Shown piece after piece: positions 21,906 to 30,423 of a stretch of 64,000 bases of DNA. The translations under genes were made by a program, and so were the position numbers. The notes beneath the pieces were generated by a model, which was not told where the DNA came from, made no database searches, and saw only the letters and a list, made by a program, of their open reading frames with translations. Numbering within the stretch: the first letter of the stretch is position 1; every line of letters begins with the position of its first letter. Source of the stretch: CBDCDJ01 sp965215355 (GTDB lineage Bacteria; Deinococcota; Deinococci; Deinococcales; Trueperaceae); the NCBI GenBank assembly GCA_965215355.1, contig CBDCDJ010000007.1, positions 1,984,001-2,048,000 on the forward strand. The letters run 5' to 3'.

Positions 21906-24137
21906 TTAGGCCGTGCGCCGCCTGGACGTGCTCGGCTTGCGCTGCCAGCGCTTGAACCACACCACCATCGGCGCGAGGATGAAAATCGACGAGTAGGTGC
22001 CGATGCCGATGCCGATAAGGAGCGCCGTGCTGAAATCCCGGAGCACGCTGCCGCCGAAAAAGAACAGCGCCAGAACCGGCAGCAGTGTGGTGCCCGAGGT
22101 CATCACGGTGCGCGACAAGGTCTGGTTGACCGAGCGGTCGACGACGGCCTCATAACTCTCGCCGCGACTCCTGCGCAGGTTCTCGCGGATGCGGTCGGCG
22201 ATGATGATGGAGTCGTTGAGCGAGTAACCCACCACGAACAAAATCGCCGCCAACACCGGAATGCTGAAGGTCGCGTTGATGAGGTCGAGCCCGCCCATGA
22301 CTATGCCGACGTCGTGGATGACCGCGATGATGGCGGCGACCGCAATTATCCAGTTCGGCCAGAAGCGCCAGGTCACGTAGACCAAAATCAGCGCCAGGGC
22401 GACCAGCAGGGCGTAAACGGCCCCCTGCCGCAGGTCCGAGCCGACCGCCGGCCCGACGAAGTCGGCCGAGAGCAACTGGGCGTTAAGGCTCTGCGCCAGC
22501 GCAGTCGAGAACTGGTCGCTTGCTTCGTTCTCGCTCACGCCGGTGCGCACCGAGATGAGTTTCGTGTTGGCCGCTGCGCCGGCGTCGGTGCTTGTATCGG
22601 TGCCGACGGTGCTGATGGTGGCGTCTTGTACCTCTTGAACGAGCGCGCCGCCGCCGCTCACGCCCGCCAGCCCTAAGGCGTCGATGGCGGTACGCACGTC
22701 GTTGACGCTCGTACTTTCATCCACCTGGTAGAGCGCGGTGGTGCCGCCGGTGAAGTCCACCGACAGGTCGAGACCCCGGACCAACACGATGGCGAGCGAG
22801 CCCGCCGCCAGCAGGCCGGAGATGGTCATCACCACGGGCGCGAGCTTGATGAACCTGATACCCCTGGAGTAGAACCCGTTCGGCATGAGGGGCCGTTTGA
22901 TTCTCAGGGTTAGCACGTCGAGCAGAAACGGCACCACGACGACGTTGACGAACACCGCCGCGACGATGCCGATGGCGAGGGTAATCGCAAAACCGCGCAC
23001 CGGCCCCGTGGTGTACTGGTACAGCGCCGCCGCCGCGAGAATGGTGGTGACGTTGGCGTCGATGATGGCGGACAACGAATGGCCGAAGCCCGCTTTCATG
23101 GCGAGCCGCAAACTTTTCCCGGTACGGAGTTCTTCTTTGATGCGCTCGAACGAAATCACGTTGCCGTCTACTGCCGCGCCGATGGTCAGCACGAGTCCGG
23201 CTAAGCCGGGTAAGGTAAGTACCGCTCCGAGACCGGCCAACGCGCCGAAGATAAAGAGCACGACGAGCACGAGCCCGAAGGTTAAGACGCCGCCGAACAG
23301 GGGGCCGTAGTAAAGCAAAATCGTCGCCACGACGAGCGCGCCGCCGATGAGCGCCGCACGCGTGCCCGCGGCAATCGAGTCTTGACCCAAGGTCGGCCCG
23401 ATGGCGCGAATCTCCTCAACTTCTAAGTTGATGGGCAACGAGCCGCTGCGCAGCACGAGCGCGACGTTGGTCGCCTCGTCGAGCGAGTCCATGCCGGTAA
23501 TCTGGCCGCTGTCGCTGATCGCGCCCTGGATGACCGGCGCGGTGATGACGTTGCCGTCCAGCACGACCGCCATCCGGTTGCCGATGTTGCTGCGGGTGAA
23601 CGCTCCGAAGTCGCCCGCGAATTCGCGTTTGACGTCGAACAGGACGACCGCCCCGGTGACGGTCGCGCCACCCAAGCGGTCAAAGTCCGCTCGAGCGTCG
23701 CGCAAAATCTCGCCGGTAAAAGCGGTGGGCTCCATGTCGGCGTCTACCAAGTCGGCGGCGAGCTTGTCCCCGACCTGCGACTTGACGATGCGGAACTCGA
23801 GCACCGCCTGCTGGCCTATCAAGCCCAGCGCCCGGTCCTGGTCGTCGGAGGAAAGCCCCGGCAACTCGACGACGATGCGGTTGCCGCCGGAGGTTTGAAT
23901 GAGCGGCTCGGACACGCCGAACTCGTTGATGCGGTTTTCAATCACGTTGCGGGCCGCGTTCATGTCCTCGGGGGAAGGGTCGCCCTCTTGCGCCTGCAAC
24001 ACCACGCGCAAGCCGCCTTGCAGGTCGAGGCCCAGCCTGAGCGGTTCGGCCGCCACGTTCCAGGGTTGCCACAGGTACAGCAGCGAAGCCGCAATCGCGG
24101 CGAGAACGAGCACTCCGGTAAAGTTTCTTCGGTTCAT
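21906..24137 (-). CDS. secDF: Fused SecD-SecF protein-export membrane component
   Basis: 743 residues. The ATG at 24137 has GGAG upstream. The N-terminal SecD half has one helix (residues 7-24), the periplasmic P1 head (LGLDLQGGLRVVLQAQEGD, RNVIENRINEFGVSEPLIQT) and five helices with LTIGAAVDGNVISFERIKEE. The SecF half begins near residue 430 with DLSVDFTGGTTALYQV and has five helices with VVGYSLNDSIIIADRIREN. The conserved Asp residues in the D-GG and D-TGG motifs are present. SecDF uses the proton gradient to pull proteins out of the SecYEG channel. Fusion of both parts is common in Deinococcota and Firmicutes. It lies at the end of the infB-containing minus-strand run, with its own ribosome-binding site and terminator. 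Confidence 0.96.
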   Translation of the reverse strand: MNRRNFTGVLVLAAIAASLLYLWQPWNVAAEPLRLGLDLQGGLRVVLQAQEGDPSPEDMNAARNVIENRINEFGVSEPLIQTSGGNRIVVELPGLSSDDQDRALGLIGQQAVLEFRIVKSQVGDKLAADLVDADMEPTAFTGEILRDARADFDRLGGATVTGAVVLFDVKREFAGDFGAFTRSNIGNRMAVVLDGNVITAPVIQGAISDSGQITGMDSLDEATNVALVLRSGSLPINLEVEEIRAIGPTLGQDSIAAGTRAALIGGALVVATILLYYGPLFGGVLTFGLVLVVLFIFGALAGLGAVLTLPGLAGLVLTIGAAVDGNVISFERIKEELRTGKSLRLAMKAGFGHSLSAIIDANVTTILAAAALYQYTTGPVRGFAITLAIGIVAAVFVNVVVVPFLLDVLTLRIKRPLMPNGFYSRGIRFIKLAPVVMTISGLLAAGSLAIVLVRGLDLSVDFTGGTTALYQVDESTSVNDVRTAIDALGLAGVSGGGALVQEVQDATISTVGTDTSTDAGAAANTKLISVRTGVSENEASDQFSTALAQSLNAQLLSADFVGPAVGSDLRQGAVYALLVALALILVYVTWRFWPNWIIAVAAIIAVIHDVGIVMGGLDLINATFSIPVLAAILFVVGYSLNDSIIIADRIRENLRRSRGESYEAVVDRSVNQTLSRTVMTSGTTLLPVLALFFFGGSVLRDFSTALLIGIGIGTYSSIFILAPMVVWFKRWQRKPSTSRRRTA

Positions 24138-24204
24138 AAGACTCCTAAAAGCGTCAGTAGCTTGAGAGGGTTTGGAGTTGAAACGTGTTGACGAAAAGCG
24201 TTGG

Positions 24205-24255
24205 AAAGTACCGAGTTGAAAGTGTTTTTACTCGGCATTTTTGACTCGGTACTTT
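24205..24255 (+). repeat. Inverted-repeat unit with 12-bp arms upstream of secDF
   Basis: AAAGTACCGAGT (24205-24216) and its exact complement (24244-24255) enclose a 27-base loop containing TGAAAGTGTTTTTACTCGG, and six T residues follow on the plus strand. It is related to 6935-6978. It lies between secDF and the small secreted protein gene. Confidence 0.5.
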
Positions 24256-24263
24256 TTTGCCTT

Positions 24264-24602
24264 TCAGCCGCCCTCGAGCTGCAAACTGCCAAAGCGGATG
24301 AGCCGGTCTCGCGCCACCTCGGCCGGGCGGTCGCGCAAAAAACGCCCGACGAGTCGCCAGTGCCGCGCCGAGACGCCCAGCAGGGCGACCTCGAACGAAA
24401 AGCCGTCGAGGCGGGCCCCGCCGGGCGTGCTCGCGCTGAGCTTGCTCAAGCTCTCGAGCAAAGCGGGAACGCGCGTGCCCATGCCCACGCCGCCCCCGTC
24501 CGGCTGCGCCGCGCGGTGCGACGCCGCGACGAGCGGCAGGGACAGCAGCGCCACACTGAGAAGAACTCTCAGCGTGGCTGGGGTCGGGTTTCGCTCGAGC
24601 AT
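24264..24602 (-). CDS. Small secreted protein of unknown function
   Basis: 112 residues. A signal-peptide-like N-terminus (MLERNPTPATLRVLLSVALL, then SLPLVAASHRA) is followed by a short basic domain (LLGVSARHWRLVGRFLRDRP, ending DRLIRFGSLQLEGG). No lipobox, cysteine pair or known motif is visible. It lies between infB and secDF on the same strand, so it could be read from the same transcript, but no good Shine-Dalgarno sequence precedes the ATG. I do not recognise a family, and the gene call rests on the signal peptide and its position. Confidence 0.5.
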   Translation of the reverse strand: MLERNPTPATLRVLLSVALLSLPLVAASHRAAQPDGGGVGMGTRVPALLESLSKLSASTPGGARLDGFSFEVALLGVSARHWRLVGRFLRDRPAEVARDRLIRFGSLQLEGG

Positions 24603-24649
24603 CGCTTTAATCAGTCACCTCAACACCGTTCCAGCCTGTAACAACAGTC

Positions 24650-26428
24650 TTAAGCCGGCACTTCCACCATGTCGTAAACCTCGATGATGTCGCCTTCCTG
24701 GGGATTGTCGTAGTTTTGCAGGTTGATGCCGCATTCAAACCCGGTGCCGACCTCGCGCACGTCGTCTTTGAAGCGGCGCAGTTGGGCGACGGAACCTTTG
24801 TACACTTCCTTGCCGCCCCGGATAAGGCGGGCCTTCGCGCCGCGGCGAATGGTGCCGTCGGTGACGTAAGAACCGGCGATGTTGCCGCTTCTAGGCACGC
24901 GGATAATCTGCCGCACCTCGGCGTGGCCGATGACCTGCTCGGCGAACTCGGGTTCGATTTGGCCGCGAATCATGCGCTGCACGTCCTCGATAAGCTCGTA
25001 GATGATGCGGTACGTTTTCAGCGTGACGCCCTGGCGCTCGGCGGCTTTTTTGACGCTGCCCGCCGGGTTCACCCCAAAGGCCATGATGGTGGCGTCGGCG
25101 GTTCCGGCCAACAGCAGGTCGGACTCGGTCGGCGCGCCGACCTCGGCGAGCATGAGGTTGAGGTCGACCTCGTCGGTCACGGCGGCTTCTTTGGCGAGCA
25201 CGCCCTTGATGGCTTCCAAAGACCCCTGGGTATCGGCCCGCAAAATCAGGTTGAGCGTCGTGACTTTCGTCGTCGCGAACAGGTCGGCGAGCGTCACGTT
25301 CTTTTGACCGATCAGTTCGCGCTCGGCCTCTTCACGGGCTTCGCTGCGCGCGGCGGTCAAGTTTTTGGCGGTCACCTCGTCCGCCACGGCCTCGAACCGG
25401 TCCCCGGCGGCGGGCTGGTTGCTGAAGCCCAAAATCTGCACCGGGAACGACGGCCCCGCCGCCTCGACCCGTTGGCCCGCCGAGTCGTTCATGGCGCGCA
25501 CCTTGGCCCAACTGTTGCCGGAGACGAGGTAGTCGGTCACGTGCAGCGTGCCTTCTTGAATAATCAGCGTTGCCAGTACGCCCGCGCGTTTGTCGAGCAC
25601 CGACTCGATGATGACGCCCTTGGCGGGTGTATCCGCGGGGGCGCGCAGGTCCTCGACCTCGGCGACGAGGGAAATCATCTCGAGCAAATCGTCTACGCCT
25701 TCACCGGTCTTGGCGCTAATCGGCACCACGATGGTGTCGCCGCCGAAATCCTCCGGCACGAGTTCTACTTGCATCAGGTCTTGCTTGACCCGGTCGGGAT
25801 TGGCCTGGGGCAGGTCGATTTTGTTGATGGCGACGATGATGGGCACTTTCGCCGCCTTGGCGTGGGCGATGGCCTCGCGCGTTTGCGGCATGATGGAGTC
25901 GTCCGCGGCGACGACCACCACGGCGATGTCGGTCGCGTTCGCGCCGCGCTGCCGAATCGTCGTAAACGCTTCGTGGCCCGGCGTGTCGATAAACGTCACC
26001 GGCCCGCGCTCGGTCTGCGCCTGGTACGCCCCGATGTGCTGGGTAATTCCGCCCGCCTCGCGCTCGGCGACGGCGGTTTTGCGGATGAAGTCGAGCAAGG
26101 AAGTCTTGCCGTGGTCGACGTGGCCCATCACGGTCACGACCGGCGCGCGCACCGGGCCGGTCGGCGCTGCCGTTTTTTTCTCGGCAGGTTCGGCTTCAGC
26201 CTGTGCCACAGTCGCTTCTGCTTCAGCCACGTGCTCCAGGGCTGCGTCCGCCTCGGGTGCGCCGCCCTCTTCCTGGACGAGCTGCCGGATGGTGTCGGCG
26301 ATGTCGCCTTCTAACGTGCTCGAGTGCGACTTGTACTCGACCCCCATCTCGTCCAAAATCGGCAACAGGTCTTTGGACTCCATGTTCAAGTCTTTGGCTA
26401 GCTGGTAAATCCTTACCTTATCGGACAT
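24650..26428 (-). CDS. infB: Translation initiation factor IF-2
   Basis: 592 residues. The start MSDKVRIYQLAKDLNMESKD at 26428 has GGAGG at correct spacing; the GTG four codons upstream overlaps that site and is rejected. N-terminal IF-2N motif (1-55), a short Ala/Glu-rich linker, then the GTPase: G1 GHVDHGKT, G2 region GGITQHIGAY, G3 DTPGHEAF, G4 NKID. Domains II, III and IV follow (SDLLLAGTADATIMAFGV; IRVPRSGNIAGSYVTDG). The length is close to that of Thermus IF-2 and much shorter than the E. coli protein. It places fMet-tRNA on the 30S subunit. The start overlaps the end of ylxR by 11 bases. Confidence 0.97.
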   Translation of the reverse strand: MSDKVRIYQLAKDLNMESKDLLPILDEMGVEYKSHSSTLEGDIADTIRQLVQEEGGAPEADAALEHVAEAEATVAQAEAEPAEKKTAAPTGPVRAPVVTVMGHVDHGKTSLLDFIRKTAVAEREAGGITQHIGAYQAQTERGPVTFIDTPGHEAFTTIRQRGANATDIAVVVVAADDSIMPQTREAIAHAKAAKVPIIVAINKIDLPQANPDRVKQDLMQVELVPEDFGGDTIVVPISAKTGEGVDDLLEMISLVAEVEDLRAPADTPAKGVIIESVLDKRAGVLATLIIQEGTLHVTDYLVSGNSWAKVRAMNDSAGQRVEAAGPSFPVQILGFSNQPAAGDRFEAVADEVTAKNLTAARSEAREEAERELIGQKNVTLADLFATTKVTTLNLILRADTQGSLEAIKGVLAKEAAVTDEVDLNLMLAEVGAPTESDLLLAGTADATIMAFGVNPAGSVKKAAERQGVTLKTYRIIYELIEDVQRMIRGQIEPEFAEQVIGHAEVRQIIRVPRSGNIAGSYVTDGTIRRGAKARLIRGGKEVYKGSVAQLRRFKDDVREVGTGFECGINLQNYDNPQEGDIIEVYDMVEVPA

Positions 26429-26777
26429 TCGTACCTCCACGGTTCGGGGTTGGGGCGGGTTTTTGCGCTGTGTTTTGAGGTGCCTTTTGAAGAGTCTGAG
26501 GCGCGGGTTGCGCGCCGGTTTGTGTAGCGGCGTGAGGGTTTAGATAATCCGAAACTTGCGCGGCGACGTGCTCGGCCTCGCCACGGAAGAAACGTTTTAG
26601 AGCCTTTGGGCGCTGGCACGTCTCCTTGTCGCGGCACAGCCAAGCACCCCGACCGCCGCCTTTGCGACTCACATCGAGCTGCCAGGCGTCGTCAATTCTG
26701 TAAAAGCGCAGCAGTTCACTCTGCGGGCGTGAATCGCGGCAGACGACGCAGCGGCGTAAGGGGACGTGTTTCGCCAT
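26418..26777 (-). CDS. ylxR: YlxR/RnpM family RNA-binding protein
   Basis: 119 residues. Residues 1-85 match the YlxR (DUF448) fold: HVPLRRCVVCRDSRPQSELL with the conserved CxxC, FYRIDDAWQLDVSRKGGGRG, then AWLCRDKETCQRPKALKRFF. The family binds RNA, and a member in Bacillus modulates RNase P. The C-terminal 35 residues are Ala/Pro/Gln-rich and low in complexity. Position between nusA (two bases upstream) and infB (overlapping) is the standard arrangement. In-frame translation continues past the infB start before stopping at 26418, so the two genes are coupled. Confidence 0.9.
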   Translation of the reverse strand: MAKHVPLRRCVVCRDSRPQSELLRFYRIDDAWQLDVSRKGGGRGAWLCRDKETCQRPKALKRFFRGEAEHVAAQVSDYLNPHAATQTGAQPAPQTLQKAPQNTAQKPAPTPNRGGTNVR

Positions 26778-26779
26778 GT

Positions 26780-28018
26780 TCAGCTCGCGGCCTCTTCGGT
26801 TTCTGCTTCGGTTGCCGTTTCAGTTGCTGTTTCTGTTTCTACGGCTTCTTCAGGTTCGCCGCTCGACTCGGCTTTGGGAGACCCGAAGAGCGCGTCGAAG
26901 GCGGCGCGTTTGGTCTCGCTCGAGGTTTGCACCAGCGGCTCGCCGATGCGTGAGGCGGCGGCCTGCACGGCGGCGTCTAAGTCGCTTATCATCTCGGTCG
27001 CGTTGAGGTCGATTTTGTAGCCGGTGAGTTTCGCGGCGAGGCGCACGTTCTGCCCGCCCTTGCCAATCGCCAGCGAAAGCTGGTCGTTCGAGACGAGCAC
27101 CTTCGCCTCTTGCTCGTCCATGTTGATTTCGATGGTACCGACCTTGGCGGGCGAGAGCGCGTTGCGGATGAACTCGCGCGGATTGCTGTCCCACAGGATG
27201 ATGTCGACGCGCTCGCGCTGCAACTCGCCGGTCACCGACTGGATGCGGCTGCCGCGGTGGCCGATGCACGCGCCGATGGGGTCTACGTTCGGGTTCGAAC
27301 TCGTCACGGCGACTTTGGAGCGCTGGCCCGCCTCGCGCGCGACCGCCTTGAGTTCGACGGTGCCGTCGGCGACCTCGGGAATTTCCTGGCGCATGAGGTA
27401 CTGGAGCAACTCGGGCGCGGCTCGAGACACCAAAATGCTCGGCCCGCGGCTCGACTGCTCGACGTTCATCACGTACACTTTGAGGCGCATCCCAATCATA
27501 TAGCGCTCGCCGGGAATCTGCTCTTTTTGTGGCATAATCGCCTCGCCGCGGCCCAAGTCCACGAAAGCGTTGCGCTTGTTGTCGGTGCGCGACACGATGC
27601 CGGTGATGACCTCGCCGGCGCGGTCTTTGTACTCTTCAAAGACGATGGAGCGCTCGGCCTCGCGGATTTTTTGGGTGATGACCTGCTTGGTAGTTTGCAC
27701 CGCGATACGGGTGAACTTGTCCGGGTCGACGGGAAATTCCATCTCCATGCCGACCTCGACGGTATCGTCCAAGTCCAGGGCCTCGCTCAGCAAAATCTCT
27801 TTATCCTCGTCCTCGATTTCCTCGACCACGCGCCGTACCACCAACACGTCGATTTCGCCGGTGTTCGGGTCGATTTCGACCTCGATGGTCTTACCCGGCT
27901 CGACGTTGCGCTCGTAAGCTTGCTCCAAAGACTCTTCGAACGAGGTCAAAAGCTGCATCTTGTCCAGATTGCGTTCGGCAGCGAGTTGGTTGAGGGCATC
28001 TATAAATTCTTTGTTCAT
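26780..28018 (-). CDS. nusA: Transcription elongation/termination factor NusA
   Basis: 412 residues starting MNKEFIDALNQLAAERNLDK. N-terminal RNA-polymerase-binding domain (1-125), S1 domain (about 130-195, GEVITGIVSRTDNKRNAFVD), KH1 (about 220-275, REAGQRSKVAVTS) and KH2 (about 280-345, GGQNVRLAAKLTGYKIDLNA). The last 40 residues are acidic (ETETATETATEAETEEAAS) and replace the AR repeats of E. coli NusA. The protein controls pausing, termination and antitermination. A terminator-like hairpin lies in the leader of this operon (28579-28606), a plausible target for autoregulation. RimP is 70 bases upstream on the same transcript. Confidence 0.96.
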   Translation of the reverse strand: MNKEFIDALNQLAAERNLDKMQLLTSFEESLEQAYERNVEPGKTIEVEIDPNTGEIDVLVVRRVVEEIEDEDKEILLSEALDLDDTVEVGMEMEFPVDPDKFTRIAVQTTKQVITQKIREAERSIVFEEYKDRAGEVITGIVSRTDNKRNAFVDLGRGEAIMPQKEQIPGERYMIGMRLKVYVMNVEQSSRGPSILVSRAAPELLQYLMRQEIPEVADGTVELKAVAREAGQRSKVAVTSSNPNVDPIGACIGHRGSRIQSVTGELQRERVDIILWDSNPREFIRNALSPAKVGTIEINMDEQEAKVLVSNDQLSLAIGKGGQNVRLAAKLTGYKIDLNATEMISDLDAAVQAAASRIGEPLVQTSSETKRAAFDALFGSPKAESSGEPEEAVETETATETATEAETEEAAS

Positions 28019-28089
28019 CGTTTACTCCTATTCAATTGTAAGTTTCAGAGGTGTCATCTCTAACTTAAAGATGTTCCTCTAAAATTTTC

Positions 28090-28530
28090 TTAACGCGGCT
28101 CGCTCGGCCATTCGGCTAGTCTGGCCTGGATGTCTGCAAGCTTGTACCGCTTCGTTTCCTTACCGACCTCGAGCACCACTTCGTCCCCGTCAACCCCGCG
28201 GATAGTTCCCTTGAAGGTTTCGCCACCCGTACGGACTTTAGCCTGCAAGTCGTGAAACCGCTCGAAGTGCCGCGCCGTAAACAGCGGCCGCTCCGAGCCC
28301 GGCGACTCGACTTCCAACTCGTAAGCTTCCGCGAACGGGTCCAGACGGTCGAGTTCCAGGCCGAAGACTTGCGTCGCCAGCGTCACGTCCTCCATCGACA
28401 CGAGTTGCTCGTCCAAACGGTCGATGCGGAGCAGCAAGCGCCGCTTTTTCCCTTGGCCCGTGCGCTCCAGCTCGAGCACCTCGAAGCCGAGCGGCTCCAG
28501 CACCTCTCGAGCGGCCTGTGCCAAGTCCAT
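28090..28530 (-). CDS. rimP: Ribosome maturation factor RimP
   Basis: 146 residues, ATG at 28530 with AGGAGG upstream. N-terminal RimP domain (DLAQAAREVLEPLGFEVLEL, LLLRIDRLDEQLVSMEDVTL, FAEAYELEVESPGSERPLFT) and C-terminal SH3-like domain (FKGTIRGVDGDEVVLEVGKE). The SPGSERPL signature is exact for the family. It assists 30S subunit maturation. It is the first gene of the rimP-nusA-ylxR-infB operon, with a consensus-like promoter at 28637-28666 and a roughly 100-base leader that contains a terminator-like hairpin. Confidence 0.93.
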   Translation of the reverse strand: MDLAQAAREVLEPLGFEVLELERTGQGKKRRLLLRIDRLDEQLVSMEDVTLATQVFGLELDRLDPFAEAYELEVESPGSERPLFTARHFERFHDLQAKVRTGGETFKGTIRGVDGDEVVLEVGKETKRYKLADIQARLAEWPSEPR

Positions 28531-28578
28531 ACAACCTCCTACACTCTCGCTTAAACCTTCTAAACCTCCCGCCCCAAC

Positions 28579-28606
28579 AAAAAAGGCGGCGTGCTACGCA
28601 CCCACC
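28579..28606 (-). terminator. Terminator-like hairpin in the rimP-nusA-infB leader (candidate attenuator)
   Basis: Minus strand: GGTGG-GTGC, loop GTA, GCAC-bulge-CCGCC (nine pairs, one wobble, one bulged G), followed by six T residues. It lies between the promoter and rimP, about 50 bases before the start codon. Confidence 0.5.
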
Positions 28607-28636
28607 CTCGCGGTAGACGGGATTATTCCAAACGGC

Positions 28637-28666
28637 AGTATACAGCTTCAGGCGTGCTTGTGGCAA
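28637..28666 (-). promoter_or_regulatory. Promoter of the rimP-nusA-ylxR-infB operon
   Basis: TTGCCA (28666-28661), an 18-base spacer and TATACT (28642-28637) on the minus strand. Confidence 0.6.
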
Positions 28667-28802
28667 ATCACAGCGACAAAAAGTCAGGCGTCAGCTTCAA
28701 CCCAAACAGGTAACGCCTGACACCCTCGTCAAGAGGTCTTAGCTAAACTGAGGTTCGTCGGTGGAGGTTGCCGGAGTTTTGAACGTTCAGAAAGGCGTGG
28801 AG

Positions 28803-29729
28803 ATGAGGGTTGCGAAACACGCGACGCGGTTTAGCCTGAGTTTTTTCCTGCTGCTCGGCTGGGTTTGGGCGCAAGAAGTCGTGCCTGTGTACGAGGGACA
28901 GCGAGCCTACCTGGACGCCCTGCAAGCCGAGCCCGGGCTGCTGTCCAGGGAAAAGTTGGAACGCTTCGACCAACTTGTGCTCTCGCCCTATGCCGAGCCG
29001 TGTGCGGAAGGATATGAGACCTATTTTGTCGCAAGTTACTTTTACGACCGGGTCGTGGACGCACCGGCTTTTACGGACGCCCTAGAACAGCTCACTGCCG
29101 CAAGCGCCGACGTTGAAGAAGCCGTCCGGCGGGCTATGACCATCGTGACGCCGCTGCTGCCCGCAGACCCCATCACCTTTTGTGTGCTCGTCCCTCGTCC
29201 CGACGATGCTCTCGAGACTGAAATTATCAAAAAGATGGGCGGTGTGACAGGCTCTGTAGGCTCGGGGCACGTCGTCCACTTGCAGGTGTATCCCCAGGAA
29301 GGGTGGCTCGAGCGGCTCGAGTACGTCGTCGCCCACGAGTACCACCACGCCGTTTTAGCCCAACGCTTTCCCAACGGCCTCGGAGGGTTCGACCTGCTGG
29401 CCTACCTCGTCCACGAAGGAAAAGCCGACAGCTTCGCCCACCTCGCCTACCCCGAGGTTCGAGCGCCCTGGACCAGCGCCCTGACGACCGACCAGGAGCG
29501 TGAACAGTGGCAGGCGTTGCAGCCGCTGCTTACGGCGACCCCGGCAACGGACCCGTCGCTGTTTCGAAACGCGATGTTCGGCTCTAGCGCTTTTCCAACC
29601 TGGACGGGCTACACCGTCGGCTTTCACATCGTGCAGGCCTTTTTGCGACGGCATCCCGAGACGAGTCTCGAGGCGTGGACGGCGCTGGACTCGCGGACGA
29701 TACTGGAGCAAAGCGGCTACAGTCCCTGA
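28803..29729 (+). CDS. Secreted zinc-protease-like protein (DUF2268 type)
   Basis: 308 residues from ATG 28803, which opens a signal peptide (MRVAKHATRFSLSFFLLLGW ending VWAQ); AAAGG is about seven bases upstream. An in-frame GTG 14 codons earlier would bury the signal peptide. The motif VAHEYHHAVL (about residue 182) is a gluzincin HExxH, with a downstream LVHEGKADSFAH that would give the third ligand, as in DUF2268 predicted proteases. The rest is alpha-helical with paired cysteines (CAEGYET and TFCVLV). It is probably periplasmic or extracellular. The gene is divergent from rimP and has no operon partner; the substrate is unknown. Confidence 0.75.
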   Translation: MRVAKHATRFSLSFFLLLGWVWAQEVVPVYEGQRAYLDALQAEPGLLSREKLERFDQLVLSPYAEPCAEGYETYFVASYFYDRVVDAPAFTDALEQLTAASADVEEAVRRAMTIVTPLLPADPITFCVLVPRPDDALETEIIKKMGGVTGSVGSGHVVHLQVYPQEGWLERLEYVVAHEYHHAVLAQRFPNGLGGFDLLAYLVHEGKADSFAHLAYPEVRAPWTSALTTDQEREQWQALQPLLTATPATDPSLFRNAMFGSSAFPTWTGYTVGFHIVQAFLRRHPETSLEAWTALDSRTILEQSGYSP

Positions 29730-29842
29730 TGAATTTTGGGGCTGCAGCTGAGCTGGCACCTGCACCGGCGGCGCAGAGCTTACGAAGTTCCGAACCCCGC
29801 ACCTTCCTATCAGGTCTCTTAAACGATTAGGTCTTTTAGAAA

Positions 29843-29870
29843 GGCCAGTTGGGATAGCTTCCAACTGGCC
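29843..29870. terminator. 10-bp stem hairpin between convergent genes
   Basis: GGCCAGTTGG and its complement flank an eight-base loop between the DUF2268 gene and hsp20, which converge. A short TTTCT run follows on the minus strand, so it most likely ends hsp20 transcription. Confidence 0.6.
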
Positions 29871-29902
29871 CCGTGACTGCTCAGTTGATACTCGTCAGGC
29901 GT

Positions 29903-30367
29903 CTACTCTTCGCTTCTTTGCTCGTCCTGAACGTCCACGTCCTCGGACTTGCCCTGCGACGACTTCACCTCGACTTTGCGCGGCTTGGTGCTTTCCGAAC
30001 GGGGTACGGTGAGGGTGAGCACGCCGCGCTCGTACTCAGCCTCAACTTTTGTGAGGTCGAAGCTCGAGGGAATGGTGAAGTTGCGGGAAAACTCGCCCTT
30101 GGGCCGACCCTGGTAGTGGACGGTCTGGTTCTCGTCTTTTTTGTAGTGCCGGGTCGCTCTGATGTTCAAGTTGTTTTGCTCGGTGCTCACTTCTAAGCTG
30201 CCGTCGTCCACGTCGGGTAAGTCCAGGTAGATGAACAAACCTTCGGTGTCTTCGACGATGTCGGTGGCCGGTGCCCAGGCTCCCACGCTTTCTTCCCCCT
30301 TCGTCACGCGACTCAAACGGCGCTGCATATCTTCCAGCTCTTGCCAAGGATTCCAACTTTGTAACAT
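29903..30367 (-). CDS. Small heat-shock protein, Hsp20/alpha-crystallin family
   Basis: 154 residues. The ATG at 30367 (MLQSWNPWQELEDMQRRLSR) is preceded by GGGAGG; the reading frame extends far upstream but without family similarity. The alpha-crystallin domain spans about 38-130: WAPATDIVEDTEGLFIYLDL, then FSRNFTIPSSFDLTKVEAEY and ERGVLTLTVPR, with the conserved A-x-x-x-x-G-V-L-x-x-x-x-P pattern close to intact (AEYERGVLTLTVP). The C-terminal tail is highly charged. It acts as an ATP-independent holdase for unfolding proteins. It follows the GH1 gene by 57 bases on the same strand, but the two probably have separate promoters. Confidence 0.93.
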   Translation of the reverse strand: MLQSWNPWQELEDMQRRLSRVTKGEESVGAWAPATDIVEDTEGLFIYLDLPDVDDGSLEVSTEQNNLNIRATRHYKKDENQTVHYQGRPKGEFSRNFTIPSSFDLTKVEAEYERGVLTLTVPRSESTKPRKVEVKSSQGKSEDVDVQDEQRSEE

Positions 30368-30423
30368 GACTGCCTCCCAACGGTCAGGATAGGGAGCGGG
30401 ACAAACCGTGAAAGTAGGAACCC

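Noticed and set aside
24716..26314. 532-codon open frame on the plus strand opposite infB
   Set aside because: Shadow of infB caused by GC-rich third positions; composition is His/Gly/Arg/Val-rich without any domain pattern.
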